A stretch of DNA of 20,636 nucleotides, from positions 1 through 20,636 of the forward strand of contig CAZGSL010000034.1 in NCBI GenBank assembly GCA_964528445.1, read 5' to 3'. The DNA is from JAXHMM01 sp964528445 (lineage in GTDB: Bacteria; Bacteroidota; Rhodothermia; Balneolales; Balneolaceae). This document shows, one piece after another, positions 6,425 through 14,606 of the stretch. Position numbers and translations under genes: made by a program. The notes below the pieces were generated by a model. It was not told the DNA's origin, searched no databases, and worked only from the letters and a program-made list of their open reading frames with translations. How positions within the stretch are numbered: the stretch's first letter is position 1; the number at the start of each line of letters is the position of its first letter.

Positions 6425-7291
6425 TTACGACATCCATTCGTCGAATACCCGGGCAAAACGTTCGGCTGAGCCGGGATCCATGTTGAAATAGAGAGAGGGT
6501 TCGATCAGTTCCAGCTCCATCAGGAGAAATGCTCCCCCCGCCGTGCGCACGAAGTCGATCCGGCTGTAAAGGGGTAGGGGATCCAGGGAGTCCAGTGCCC
6601 GGTCACCGGCTTCCCTGAGCGCTTTTTCGGGATTCAGTGTCTTCAGGCGTCCCCCGTGCTCCTCCTGAACCCGGAAGTCTCCGGGCTTGGGAGTTTTCAG
6701 AATGCTGTGGCTGTACTGCCGGCCGAAGTAGAAGAGGGAGAATTCACCTTCGCTGACGATGTTGGTCATGAACGGTTGCACCAGGAAGTCACGTCCGCTG
6801 AAAACCGCCCGGATCCTCTCCAGCTCCGCGGAGTCAATGGAACGTTTCAGCCGGTAGGTGTGGTCGGCATTGGCGCCTACGACCGGTTTGATGATGATCT
6901 CGTCCACTTCCAGTTTCGAGAGCCAGCGTTCCGGCGCATCCTCGTCGAAACGGTCGGGCCAGAGCGTGGGGACGACGGGAATTCCCCGCTGCTCCATATC
7001 ACGCAGGTACCGCTTGTCGATATTCCACTCCACCAGCTCCAGGCTGTTCTCCAGTCGGGCGGGCGAGGCGTCGATCTCCCGGAGCACCTCGAGGAAGGCG
7101 TCAGGATCGTCCTGGTAATCCCACGGGGTGCGGATGAGCACCACTTCGTACTGCTCCCACCGGGGCTCCGGATCCTTCCAGGAGACCTCATCGACCTTCC
7201 AGCCCCGTTTTCTCAGGGGATCGTAGAGGTAGTGGTCGTATACCACAAAATCCTCCAGGTCGTCGGTTGTCAGAAAAGCGCAGGTGCGCAT
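6425..7291 (-). CDS. ATP-grasp ligase, RimK/DcsG-like
   Basis: 288-aa cytoplasmic ATP-dependent carboxylate-amine ligase. A TTG start at 7339 would add 16 residues, but ATG 7291 gives MRTCAFLTTDDLEDFVVYDH, the usual family beginning. Later come LIRTPWDYQDDP (52-63), LEN...EWNIDKRYL (K93 region), the ATP-binding lysine in IIIKPVVGANADHTYRL (K135), DFLVQPFM, and the metal-binding acidic cluster MELELIEPSLYF (about 258-269). The pattern resembles DcsG, the O-ureido-D-serine cyclo-ligase of cycloserine synthesis, and its many uncharacterised relatives. No other cycloserine gene is present, so a different substrate is likely. It is divergent from galK across 178 bp that I cannot assign further. 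ATP-grasp fold is confident; the reaction is unknown. Confidence 0.85.
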   Translation of the reverse strand: MRTCAFLTTDDLEDFVVYDHYLYDPLRKRGWKVDEVSWKDPEPRWEQYEVVLIRTPWDYQDDPDAFLEVLREIDASPARLENSLELVEWNIDKRYLRDMEQRGIPVVPTLWPDRFDEDAPERWLSKLEVDEIIIKPVVGANADHTYRLKRSIDSAELERIRAVFSGRDFLVQPFMTNIVSEGEFSLFYFGRQYSHSILKTPKPGDFRVQEEHGGRLKTLNPEKALREAGDRALDSLDPLPLYSRIDFVRTAGGAFLLMELELIEPSLYFNMDPGSAERFARVFDEWMS

Positions 7292-7469
7292 GGATAATCC
7301 CGCTGGTTTTTTAGAGCGGTGGACGTTTTTCGGCTTCAAAGGTAGGGGTTTGCCTTCATATCAACAACAGGAAGCGGTGAGATTTGGACAATAGGAAGGG
7401 ACTGAACAGCGTCGTATTTTCACCTATATTACTTTTTGGTATCAAGATGACAGAGAGGAATCGGCAAGG

Positions 7470-8648
7470 ATGGAAACGCTAAAGGAGAAGGTGTTGGAAA
7501 CGTTTGACCGTCAGTTCGGGGGCGGGCCGGAGGTGGTGGTGCGCTCCCCGGGGCGGGTCAACCTGATCGGCGAGCATACCGATTACAACGCGGGATACGT
7601 GATGCCCTTCACCATCGACCGCTGGATGGTATTCGGGCTGCGCTCCACGGATACGGGAAGGGGACGATTTTATGCCGTGGACGAACAGGAGGGCTACGAA
7701 ACCAACCTCTCCAACGTATTGACCAAGAGCAGCCTGGACTGGCCCAATTACCTGCTGGGCGTCATTGCGGTGATGCAGCACAAGCATCGCGGGAGGGGCT
7801 TTTTTTCGGGAGTAGATGTGGTTTTCAGCGGGAACGTGCCTGTGGGTACCGGTCTCTCCTCCTCCGCCGCGCTCACGACCGGAATGGCCTGCGGCATGAA
7901 CGAACTGTTCGGCCGGCAATACGACCGTACCGCCATTGCCCGCATTGCCCAGAAGGCAGAAAATAATTTTGTAGGCATGAGATGCGGCATCATGGATCCC
8001 TTCGTTAACCTTCATGGCACACAAGGGCACGTCCTGATGCTGGATTGCCGCAGCCTGGAATACGAAGAACTCCCCCTGAATATGGAGGGGACGTGCCTGG
8101 TCATCTGCGATTCCGGGGTACGCCGGGATCTCTCTACCTCGGAGTACAACCTGCGCCGGGAACAATGTGAGCAGGCGGTCACCTTCCTGCAGGCCCGTGG
8201 CGAACAGGTACAGGCCCTGCGTGACGCGGACAGGGCCATGATTGAGAAGTACCGGGAGGAGATGGAGCCGGTGCTCTACAGGAGGTGCCGCTTCGTGGTT
8301 GAGGAAAACGAAAGAGTACTGCAGGCAGCTGATCAATTGAAAGCGGGAGAGCAGGAGAACCTCGGAGCGCTGTTGATCCAGTCGCACGCCGGACTCCGGG
8401 ATCTTTACGAGGTGAGCTGCCCGGAGATTGACCTCCTGATGGAGGAGGCACTTGGGATGGAGGGTGTGCTCGGAGCCCGCCTGGTGGGCGGGGGATTCGG
8501 CGGCTCAACCCTGAACCTGGTCAGGGAAGAGGCGGTGGATGCCTTTCATTCCCGGATAAGGGAGATTTACGAGGAGGAGACCGGGAAACAGCCTTCCGTG
8601 TTCACTGTGCGCACGGCTTCGGGTACGGAGGTGACAAGGCCAGGGTAG
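7470..8648 (+). CDS. galK: Galactokinase
   Basis: GHMP-family kinase that phosphorylates alpha-D-galactose at C1 with ATP, the first committed Leloir step. It is 392 aa (E. coli 382). The galactokinase signature GRVNLIGEHTDY is at residues 29-40, the ATP-binding PVGTGLSSSAAL at 124-135, the catalytic aspartate in CGIMDPFVNLHG (D176), and the third GHMP motif GGGFGGS at 340-346. All key residues are present, so the enzyme should be active. A GAGAGGAA-like site about 12 bases upstream and AAGG at the ATG serve as weak ribosome sites. galT, galE and galM are not in the window, so galK stands alone here, divergent from the ATP-grasp gene. Only eight bases separate its stop from that of the convergent lipoprotein gene. 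Confidence 0.96.
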   Translation: METLKEKVLETFDRQFGGGPEVVVRSPGRVNLIGEHTDYNAGYVMPFTIDRWMVFGLRSTDTGRGRFYAVDEQEGYETNLSNVLTKSSLDWPNYLLGVIAVMQHKHRGRGFFSGVDVVFSGNVPVGTGLSSSAALTTGMACGMNELFGRQYDRTAIARIAQKAENNFVGMRCGIMDPFVNLHGTQGHVLMLDCRSLEYEELPLNMEGTCLVICDSGVRRDLSTSEYNLRREQCEQAVTFLQARGEQVQALRDADRAMIEKYREEMEPVLYRRCRFVVEENERVLQAADQLKAGEQENLGALLIQSHAGLRDLYEVSCPEIDLLMEEALGMEGVLGARLVGGGFGGSTLNLVREEAVDAFHSRIREIYEEETGKQPSVFTVRTASGTEVTRPG

Positions 8649-8656
8649 CAGGCTTT

Positions 8657-9814
8657 TCAGTAGAGTCCTCCAATTTTCCTTATTTGGAGGCCGAGGGTGT
8701 CGGCCCGGCTCAGATAAAGGGATCCCTGCCTGTCCATCCAGTGAGGCGTCATGCGGAAATCTTCTCCTGAAGACAGTCTCCCGTACCTCCTCAGTTCTCC
8801 GGTCTCCGGATCAAAATTTTCCATGACGAATTCCGTCTCCTCCTCCCCGAATCGGTGGTAAAAGTGCACAAGATTCCCGCCCTCCACTACGAAGAGCCCG
8901 TAAGCGTTGATCTGTTCGTAGACAACGGTCAGGTTCTGATTTGACACCTCAATGCTGATAATATTGGCGGGGGGAATGGTGTTTACAACATTCATTTCAG
9001 CGGCAGATCCGCTGACCATGCTGACAGGATTCTCTACGGTGTAATAGCCGTTCCTGATCCCTGACAGGTCCCATTTGCCGGGAGTACCTCTCTCATAGAT
9101 CAGGAGCCTCCCGCTGTACCGGGCAGGGGCAAAAGCGACCCGTCCCTCCTCAAGTACGGCCACGTGTCCGGCGGAATTGCGAATGGCATTCAGGATCCGT
9201 TCATCCTCCTGGACAGTGGCATCCGACAAACTGCCGAAAGAGCTCGCAATCCGGGAGAAGTCGGCCGGAAAAATGTGCAAAAAACGTTCCCTGTCGGCAT
9301 GCCAGCCCGAAACGAGGAACCGCCCGTCGGGCAGCTCCTTGATATCCCGGACCGCCCGGATTCGCAATTGCGGCTGATTCAGCAGCATATTCCCTTCCCC
9401 GTCAAAGACGGAGATGCGGCTGTTTCCACGGTCCGCTACAACAAGGCGGCCACGGCTGTCCGCATACAGATGGGTGACCTGTTCAAACTCCGCCGGTCCG
9501 GCCCCTTGCCGTCCGAAAGCAAGCAGAAATTGTCCTTTCGGGCCGTATTTCAGAACGCGGTGGCTGTCGCTGTCATAGATGTAAATGTCGCCGCCGGGGC
9601 TCGAAGCAGCATGTTCAACGGAAGCAAGGAGAGGTTCCGCACCGTCTCCTCCATCTCCTCCGGCTATGTAAAACTGCTCCTCAAGGGTGATTTCAGCGGG
9701 AGGCGGGTATTCCTCTCCTGTTTCGTTGCCGCAGCCGGCCAGCAGAACGATTGCCAGGCAGAGAAGCAGGCGGGAGGAACAAGGGGGGATTGGCTGTCCA
9801 TAAGCGGGGTCCAT
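8657..9814 (-). CDS. Six-bladed beta-propeller (NHL-like) lipoprotein
   Basis: 385-aa predicted lipoprotein. The signal RLLLCLAIVLLAGCG ends in the lipobox LAGC, with C28 as the lipidated residue. Start choice: ATG 9814 is used; ATG 9838 (eight residues longer) and TTG 9868 are also open but lack a ribosome site too. The mature part has NHL-type blade motifs: DIYIYDSDSHRVLKYGPKGQ, LLAFGRQGAGPAEFEQVTHL, DSRGRLVVADRGNSRISVFD and DGRFLVSGW. This resembles the 6-bladed propeller lipoproteins common in Bacteroidota. It has no catalytic motif and probably acts in ligand or protein binding at the outer membrane. It is divergent from the amidohydrolase fusion and convergent with galK. The specific role is unknown. 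Confidence 0.82.
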   Translation of the reverse strand: MDPAYGQPIPPCSSRLLLCLAIVLLAGCGNETGEEYPPPAEITLEEQFYIAGGDGGDGAEPLLASVEHAASSPGGDIYIYDSDSHRVLKYGPKGQFLLAFGRQGAGPAEFEQVTHLYADSRGRLVVADRGNSRISVFDGEGNMLLNQPQLRIRAVRDIKELPDGRFLVSGWHADRERFLHIFPADFSRIASSFGSLSDATVQEDERILNAIRNSAGHVAVLEEGRVAFAPARYSGRLLIYERGTPGKWDLSGIRNGYYTVENPVSMVSGSAAEMNVVNTIPPANIISIEVSNQNLTVVYEQINAYGLFVVEGGNLVHFYHRFGEEETEFVMENFDPETGELRRYGRLSSGEDFRMTPHWMDRQGSLYLSRADTLGLQIRKIGGLY

Positions 9815-10014
9815 GTTAAAAAATATGGTCTTAATCATAGGCGTTGGGAGAATGGAATGCAAGAGCAATGCCGATAGGGCTGTCCGGAGAGAGGCTTACC
9901 CGAGTGGACGGAATTTACGGGGCCTGTCCAAGCAGAACTCCCCCAGTTTTGTTATGTTTCGCTAAATCTGTCGGATTCTTGCATTCGTTCACACCCATTC
10001 AATTACACACTGCC

Positions 10015-13000
10015 ATGTTTAGAAAAGGACTGCTCGCCGGACTCGTTTTTTCCCTTTTGCTTGTTGCCGGACTTCAGAATCACTTGCTGGCCCAGCAGAC
10101 GGGCTTCGCTGAAGGTGATTCCAGCCATACCGATCTCCCCCTTAAGCCCGATCGCACGGTTCACCTGCAGACCGACGAGGCCACCTGGCTCTCGATCGAC
10201 GTGCATCCGGACGGTTCGAAAATGATCTTCGACTTTATGGGCGATCTCTATGAATTGCCCGTCGACGGCGGAGAGCCCCGGCGGCTGACCCGCGGGCTGG
10301 CCTTCGACACCCAGCCCAAGTACAACCACGACGGTACCAAGGTGGCTTTTATCTCCGACCGGAGCGGGGGCGACAACGTCTGGATCATGGACATGGAGAC
10401 CTACGAAACCGAACAGCGGACCACCGGGAACTACTACCGGATGCAGGATCCGACCTGGACGCCGGACGGAAAGTATATTATCGCCTCGCGTACCGGCACG
10501 CGCAGCGGGCTGCATACCCTGCACATGTATCATGTGGACGGCGGCGGGGGTACCGAGCTGATGGATCTTTCCGGGGATACCAAAACCATCGAGGCGGCGG
10601 TCGGGCCCGAGGGACGTTACGTCTGGTTCTCGCAAAGAGACGGCGACTGGGACTACAACGCCACGTTCCCGCAGTACCAGATCGCCAAATACGACCTGGA
10701 GACCGGCGAGCGCCACACCGTCACCTCCCGCCTGGGATCGGCTTTCCGTCCCACGCTTTCCAGTGACGGACAATGGCTGGTCTACGGGACGCGTGAGAAA
10801 ACCGAGACAGGCCTGCGCATTCGGAACCTGGAGACAGGCGACGAGCGCTGGCTGGCCTGGCCCGTGCAGCGGGACGACATGGAGTCGCGCGCCACGCTCG
10901 GTGTGCTCCCGCGGATGGACTTCACCCCCGACAACGAGTCGGTCATAACCACCTGGGGCGGAAAAATATGGAGCGTGCCGGTGGAAGAGGGAGCGGAGGC
11001 GACGGAGATTCCCTTCGAAATCGACGAGGAAGTGGACCTGGGTCCCCGGGTCTCCTCCGAATATCCGATAGAGGATACCCAGACGTTCCTGGCGCGGCAG
11101 ATCCGCGACGCCGTTCCCTCGCCTGAGGGGGACCGGCTGGCGTTTTCGGTGCTCGACCGCGTCTATGTGATGGACCTTCCGGACGGGGAGCCGCGACGGC
11201 TGACCGGCCACGATTTCACCGAAGCGTTTCCGACCTGGTCGCCCGACGGAAGGTGGATCGCCTTCAGTACCTGGAACCCGGAGGAGGGGGGACATATCTA
11301 CCGCGCGAGGAGCAACGGCAGCGGAAATCCACAGCGTCTCACCGAGCGGTCGGCCGTCTACCAGCAGCTGGCATGGTCCAAGACCCAGGACCGCATCGTG
11401 GCAACGCGGGGCGAGGACCGAACGTACTACACTTCTCCCGGCCCTTACGTGCCTTTCTCGGCGGAAGAGCTGGTGTGGATTCCCTCGGGCGGAGGCGAAG
11501 CCTCTTTCATCGCCACCACCGACGGCCGTTTCAACCCCCATTTTGTAAAGGAGAGCGACCGCATCTATCTTAACAGTTACGGTGACGGGCTTATTTCCAT
11601 CCGCTACGACGGCACCGACCAGCAGTCGCACCTGGAAGTTACCGGATCTTCGCCTCCCGGATCCGGGGGACCCTCCAGTGCTTCGACCATCCTGATGGCC
11701 CCGGAAGGCGACCAGGCGCTGGCCGTGGTGGGGAGCGACATCTACACGGTAACGGTGCCGAAAACCGGCGACGCTCCCTCCATCAACGTTTCGAATCCGG
11801 ACCGGGCGGACTTCCCCGCGATGAAGCTGACCGAGATAGGGGGACAGTTCCCGGCCTGGGGATGGGACGGAAATACCATTCACTGGTCCATCGGACCCGC
11901 TCACTTTATGTTTGATCGGGAGGCCGCCCTGGAGCGCCGGCGCGAGCAGGAAGCCTACGACCGGCAGAAAGAGGAGGAAGAGGCGGAGTCGGGCGAGGAG
12001 GAAGAAGAGGAGTCCGAAGAAGACGAGGAAGATCCCGATCGCCCCGAAGATTACGAGCCCGAGGAGCTCCGGGTGGACATTGAGGCCTCGCGGGACCTGC
12101 CGGAGGGCACGCTTGTGCTGCGCGGGGCGCGGGTGATCACCATGAACGAGTATGAGGTGATTGAAAACGCGGACCTGGTGATCGAAGACAACCGGATCGC
12201 CGCGGTCGGCGAGCGCGGATCCGTGGAGGTGCCCGAGGGAGCGGAGATCCGCGATGTGAGCGGACGGACCATCATACCGGGTTTTGTGGACACGCACGCG
12301 CACGTCCGGCCCTACCGCGACCTGCACCAGCCCCAGATATGGTCGTTTATGGCCAACCTGGCCTACGGGGTTACCACGCTGCGGGATCCCCAGACCGGCA
12401 CCACAGACCTGCTGACCTATGCCGACATGGTAAAGAGCGGAAAAGTGCTCGGCCCGCGCATCTACCAGACGGGCCCCGGCATTTTCTGGGGCGAGCAGAT
12501 CGAGGACCTGGATCACGCTCGGGACGTACTCAGGCGCTACAGCGAGTACTACGACACGAAAACCGTCAAGATGTACGTGGCCGGGAACCGCGAGCAGCGG
12601 CAGTGGATCCTGATGGCCTCCCGGGAGCAGAACATCATGCCCACCACGGAGGGATCGCTGAACATGAAGCTCAACCTGAACATGATGATGGACGGCTACT
12701 CCGGACAGGAACACAACTATCCGGTGACCCCGCTCTACCAGGACGTAATACAGACCACCGCCGAATCGCAGATGGCCTACACACCAACCCTGCTGGTCAC
12801 CTACGGCGGTCCCTGGGCCGAGAACTACTTCTATGAGCGGGAGGATGCGGTCAATAACCCGAAGCTGCGTCATTTCACCCCGGAAGAGGACCTGGAAGGG
12901 AAGGCCCTCCGCCGCGGCGCGGGCTGGTTCCACGAGAGTCAGTACGTGATGGACCGGCAGTCCCGCACCGTGAAGGGGATCTACGATGCCGGCGGTATCA

Positions 13001-13374
13001 ACGGCGTGGGCAGCCACGGGCAGCTCCAGGGACTGGGTTACCACTGGGAGCTTTGGGCGATGGCCTTTGACGACATGGATCCGCACAAGGCGCTCCGCGT
13101 TGCCACCATTCAGGGGGCGCGGGCCCTGGGCCTTTCCGGGGATATCGGCACCATAGAGTCCGGCAAGCTGGCCGACCTTCTGATCCTCGACCGCAACCCG
13201 CTGGAAAACCTGCGCAACACCGATTCCATCCGCTACGTGATGAAGAACGGCCGCCTCTACGAGGGGGATACCCTCAACCAGGTCTGGCCGCTGCAGGTGG
13301 AGACGGGTCCGCTCTGGTTTCACACCGAAGAGCCGGATAACCTCCCCGGCCTGCAGAACGCGGGCGGGTTCTGA
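10015..13374 (+). CDS. Exported PD40/TolB-propeller plus amidohydrolase fusion protein
   Basis: 1119-aa secreted metal-dependent hydrolase. The frame is open back to 9844, but ATG 10015 is chosen because it begins a proper signal peptide (MFRKGLLAGLVFSLLLVAGL, then LLAQ). Residues about 40-640 carry PD40/WD40-like blades (PKYNHDGTKVAFISDRSGGD, WTPDGKYI, WSPDGRWIAFSTW). A very acidic Glu/Asp hinge follows at about 653-684. Then comes an amidohydrolase domain: the entry strand LVLRGARVITMN, the metal-binding DTHAH (D759, H761, H763), H900 in QEHNYP, and GSHGQLQGLGYHWE near 1000. The final GTIESGKLADLLILDRNPLE (about 1045-1065) is the usual amidohydrolase ending. The canonical late aspartate of the superfamily is not evident in the SHGQ segment. 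It may hydrolyse peptides or cyclic amides; the substrate is unknown. Confidence 0.88.
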   Translation: MFRKGLLAGLVFSLLLVAGLQNHLLAQQTGFAEGDSSHTDLPLKPDRTVHLQTDEATWLSIDVHPDGSKMIFDFMGDLYELPVDGGEPRRLTRGLAFDTQPKYNHDGTKVAFISDRSGGDNVWIMDMETYETEQRTTGNYYRMQDPTWTPDGKYIIASRTGTRSGLHTLHMYHVDGGGGTELMDLSGDTKTIEAAVGPEGRYVWFSQRDGDWDYNATFPQYQIAKYDLETGERHTVTSRLGSAFRPTLSSDGQWLVYGTREKTETGLRIRNLETGDERWLAWPVQRDDMESRATLGVLPRMDFTPDNESVITTWGGKIWSVPVEEGAEATEIPFEIDEEVDLGPRVSSEYPIEDTQTFLARQIRDAVPSPEGDRLAFSVLDRVYVMDLPDGEPRRLTGHDFTEAFPTWSPDGRWIAFSTWNPEEGGHIYRARSNGSGNPQRLTERSAVYQQLAWSKTQDRIVATRGEDRTYYTSPGPYVPFSAEELVWIPSGGGEASFIATTDGRFNPHFVKESDRIYLNSYGDGLISIRYDGTDQQSHLEVTGSSPPGSGGPSSASTILMAPEGDQALAVVGSDIYTVTVPKTGDAPSINVSNPDRADFPAMKLTEIGGQFPAWGWDGNTIHWSIGPAHFMFDREAALERRREQEAYDRQKEEEEAESGEEEEEESEEDEEDPDRPEDYEPEELRVDIEASRDLPEGTLVLRGARVITMNEYEVIENADLVIEDNRIAAVGERGSVEVPEGAEIRDVSGRTIIPGFVDTHAHVRPYRDLHQPQIWSFMANLAYGVTTLRDPQTGTTDLLTYADMVKSGKVLGPRIYQTGPGIFWGEQIEDLDHARDVLRRYSEYYDTKTVKMYVAGNREQRQWILMASREQNIMPTTEGSLNMKLNLNMMMDGYSGQEHNYPVTPLYQDVIQTTAESQMAYTPTLLVTYGGPWAENYFYEREDAVNNPKLRHFTPEEDLEGKALRRGAGWFHESQYVMDRQSRTVKGIYDAGGINGVGSHGQLQGLGYHWELWAMAFDDMDPHKALRVATIQGARALGLSGDIGTIESGKLADLLILDRNPLENLRNTDSIRYVMKNGRLYEGDTLNQVWPLQVETGPLWFHTEEPDNLPGLQNAGGF
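11971..12066 (+). other. Acidic polyglutamate hinge (purine tract) inside the amidohydrolase fusion
   Basis: Residues 653-684 are almost all Glu/Asp with a few Ser, Pro and Tyr, encoded by a nearly unbroken purine-rich tract of GAG/GAA codons. It separates the propeller from the amidohydrolase domain and is preceded by the basic, helical RREQEAYDRQK. It is probably a flexible, salt-tolerant linker; a divalent-metal-collecting role is conceivable. Confidence 0.8.
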
Positions 13375-13442
13375 CAGGCGATTTGCAGTTCAGGATTTTA
13401 TGATTTAATTACATAACGGAAATTTCAATAAATCCGACACCC

Positions 13443-14588
13443 ATGAAAAAATTACATCTCGGCATTCTGCTCGTTTTTATCATCGCAGCCTGCAGTCAGC
13501 AGCCGGATCTTACCCAATCCGCCTCCTTTGTCACCCAGCTGGGAAACGACACGCTGGTGGTGGAACAGTTTGATAAAAGCGAGAACGGAATTCAGGCCCG
13601 GGTCATCATGAGAAGCCCTGAGCTCCGTTTTTCTTCCTATGACCTCGTCATGGACGAGGCCGGGGGCATTCAGAACATGATCCGGGTAGACCATCCCGCT
13701 GAGGAAGGTTTCTCCGCCGCGGGCGATACGGTGCAGACGGTGGAGCAGTCAGGCGACAGCCTCATCGTCCGCTACAGCACCGAAGAGGGAATCCAGCGTT
13801 TTGCCACCGAATACCGGGAGGGCACGCTTCCCTTTATCGACCAGGTGCACTGGCCCTTTGAGGCGGCCCTGAACCGGGCATCGGGCATGAGCGCGGACAG
13901 TATCGACCAGCCCCTGCTTTCCGGGCCCCGTACCTCCACTTTCGTTCTGGCAAAACTCTCCGCTGATTCCATGACCATCCGGCATCCCACGCGCGGGGTG
14001 ATGGGAGTGGAGGTGGACGAGAACGGAAATCTGCAGTTCCTGGACGCCGGCCTGACCACCCGCAAGCTGAAAGTGGACCGTGTGGCCCCGCTGGATATGT
14101 CCGCCGCCGGGGAACGTTTCAGGGAGATGGGAGCTGTCGGGGAGCTGTCGGATGCCCGGGAAGCCAGCTACACCGTGCAGGGTGCCGAATTTTCCGTTTC
14201 TCACGGCGTGCCCATGAAACGGGGCCGCGAGATTTTTGGAGGCATTGTGCCCTGGGGAGAGACCTGGAGGACCGGCGCCAACGCGGCCACCCATTTCAGT
14301 ACTTCCGCCGACCTGATGGTGGGCGACCTGGAAGTGCCCGCCGGTGAGTATACGCTCTTTACCGTCCCGGAAGAGGATGGCGGAACCCTGATGATCAATC
14401 GTGAGACCGGCATTAACGGCCAGTCCTACGATCCCTCGATGGACCTGGGACGCGTGCCCATGCAGATCGCCACCCAGGACACCGTCACCGAGCGGTTCAC
14501 CATAACCGTGGAGGAGGAGGGAGACGGGGGCGTCCTGAAGCTGATATGGGATCAAACGGTTTTCTCCATTCCCTTTCAGATACAGTAG
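13443..14588 (+). CDS. DUF2911-domain lipoprotein
   Basis: 381-aa predicted lipoprotein of unknown function. MKKLHLGILLVFIIAACSQQ has a basic start, a hydrophobic core and lipobox IAAC with C17. Residues about 20-235 form a beta-rich region with no family I recognise. Residues about 240-381 match DUF2911 (PF11138): SVSHGVPMKRGREIFGGIVP, WGETWRTGANAATHF, the VPAGEYTLFTVP segment and a C-terminal IWDQTVFSIPFQI strand. DUF2911 proteins are common lipoproteins or exported proteins in Bacteroidota and relatives; no activity is established that I know of. An 11-bp tandem duplication lies at 14129-14150 just before this domain. It follows the amidohydrolase fusion by 68 bp, and the GWxTD-like gene starts 18 bp after its stop, so at least those two are likely cotranscribed. 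Confidence 0.88.
   Translation: MKKLHLGILLVFIIAACSQQPDLTQSASFVTQLGNDTLVVEQFDKSENGIQARVIMRSPELRFSSYDLVMDEAGGIQNMIRVDHPAEEGFSAAGDTVQTVEQSGDSLIVRYSTEEGIQRFATEYREGTLPFIDQVHWPFEAALNRASGMSADSIDQPLLSGPRTSTFVLAKLSADSMTIRHPTRGVMGVEVDENGNLQFLDAGLTTRKLKVDRVAPLDMSAAGERFREMGAVGELSDAREASYTVQGAEFSVSHGVPMKRGREIFGGIVPWGETWRTGANAATHFSTSADLMVGDLEVPAGEYTLFTVPEEDGGTLMINRETGINGQSYDPSMDLGRVPMQIATQDTVTERFTITVEEEGDGGVLKLIWDQTVFSIPFQIQ
14129..14150 (+). repeat. Perfect 11-bp tandem duplication in the DUF2911 gene
   Basis: GGGAGCTGTCG is repeated twice without gap (14129-14139, 14140-14150), around codons 229-236. The unit is not a multiple of three, so gain or loss of one copy would shift the frame ahead of the DUF2911 domain. 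Confidence 0.85.
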
Positions 14589-14606
14589 GAGGGGGGGCTT
14601 TATCTC

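Noticed and set aside
9844..10014. 57-residue N-terminal extension of the amidohydrolase fusion
   Set aside because: The signal peptide begins exactly at ATG 10015, and the upstream part is unlike coding sequence and holds the divergent promoter space.
10003..13323. A 1106-codon open frame antisense to the amidohydrolase fusion
   Set aside because: It lies in exact codon register with the sense gene, so its stops would need TTA, CTA or TCA sense codons, which this GC-rich gene avoids. Its product is rich in His, Arg, Val and Gly with no domain, while the sense product has a signal peptide and clear motifs.
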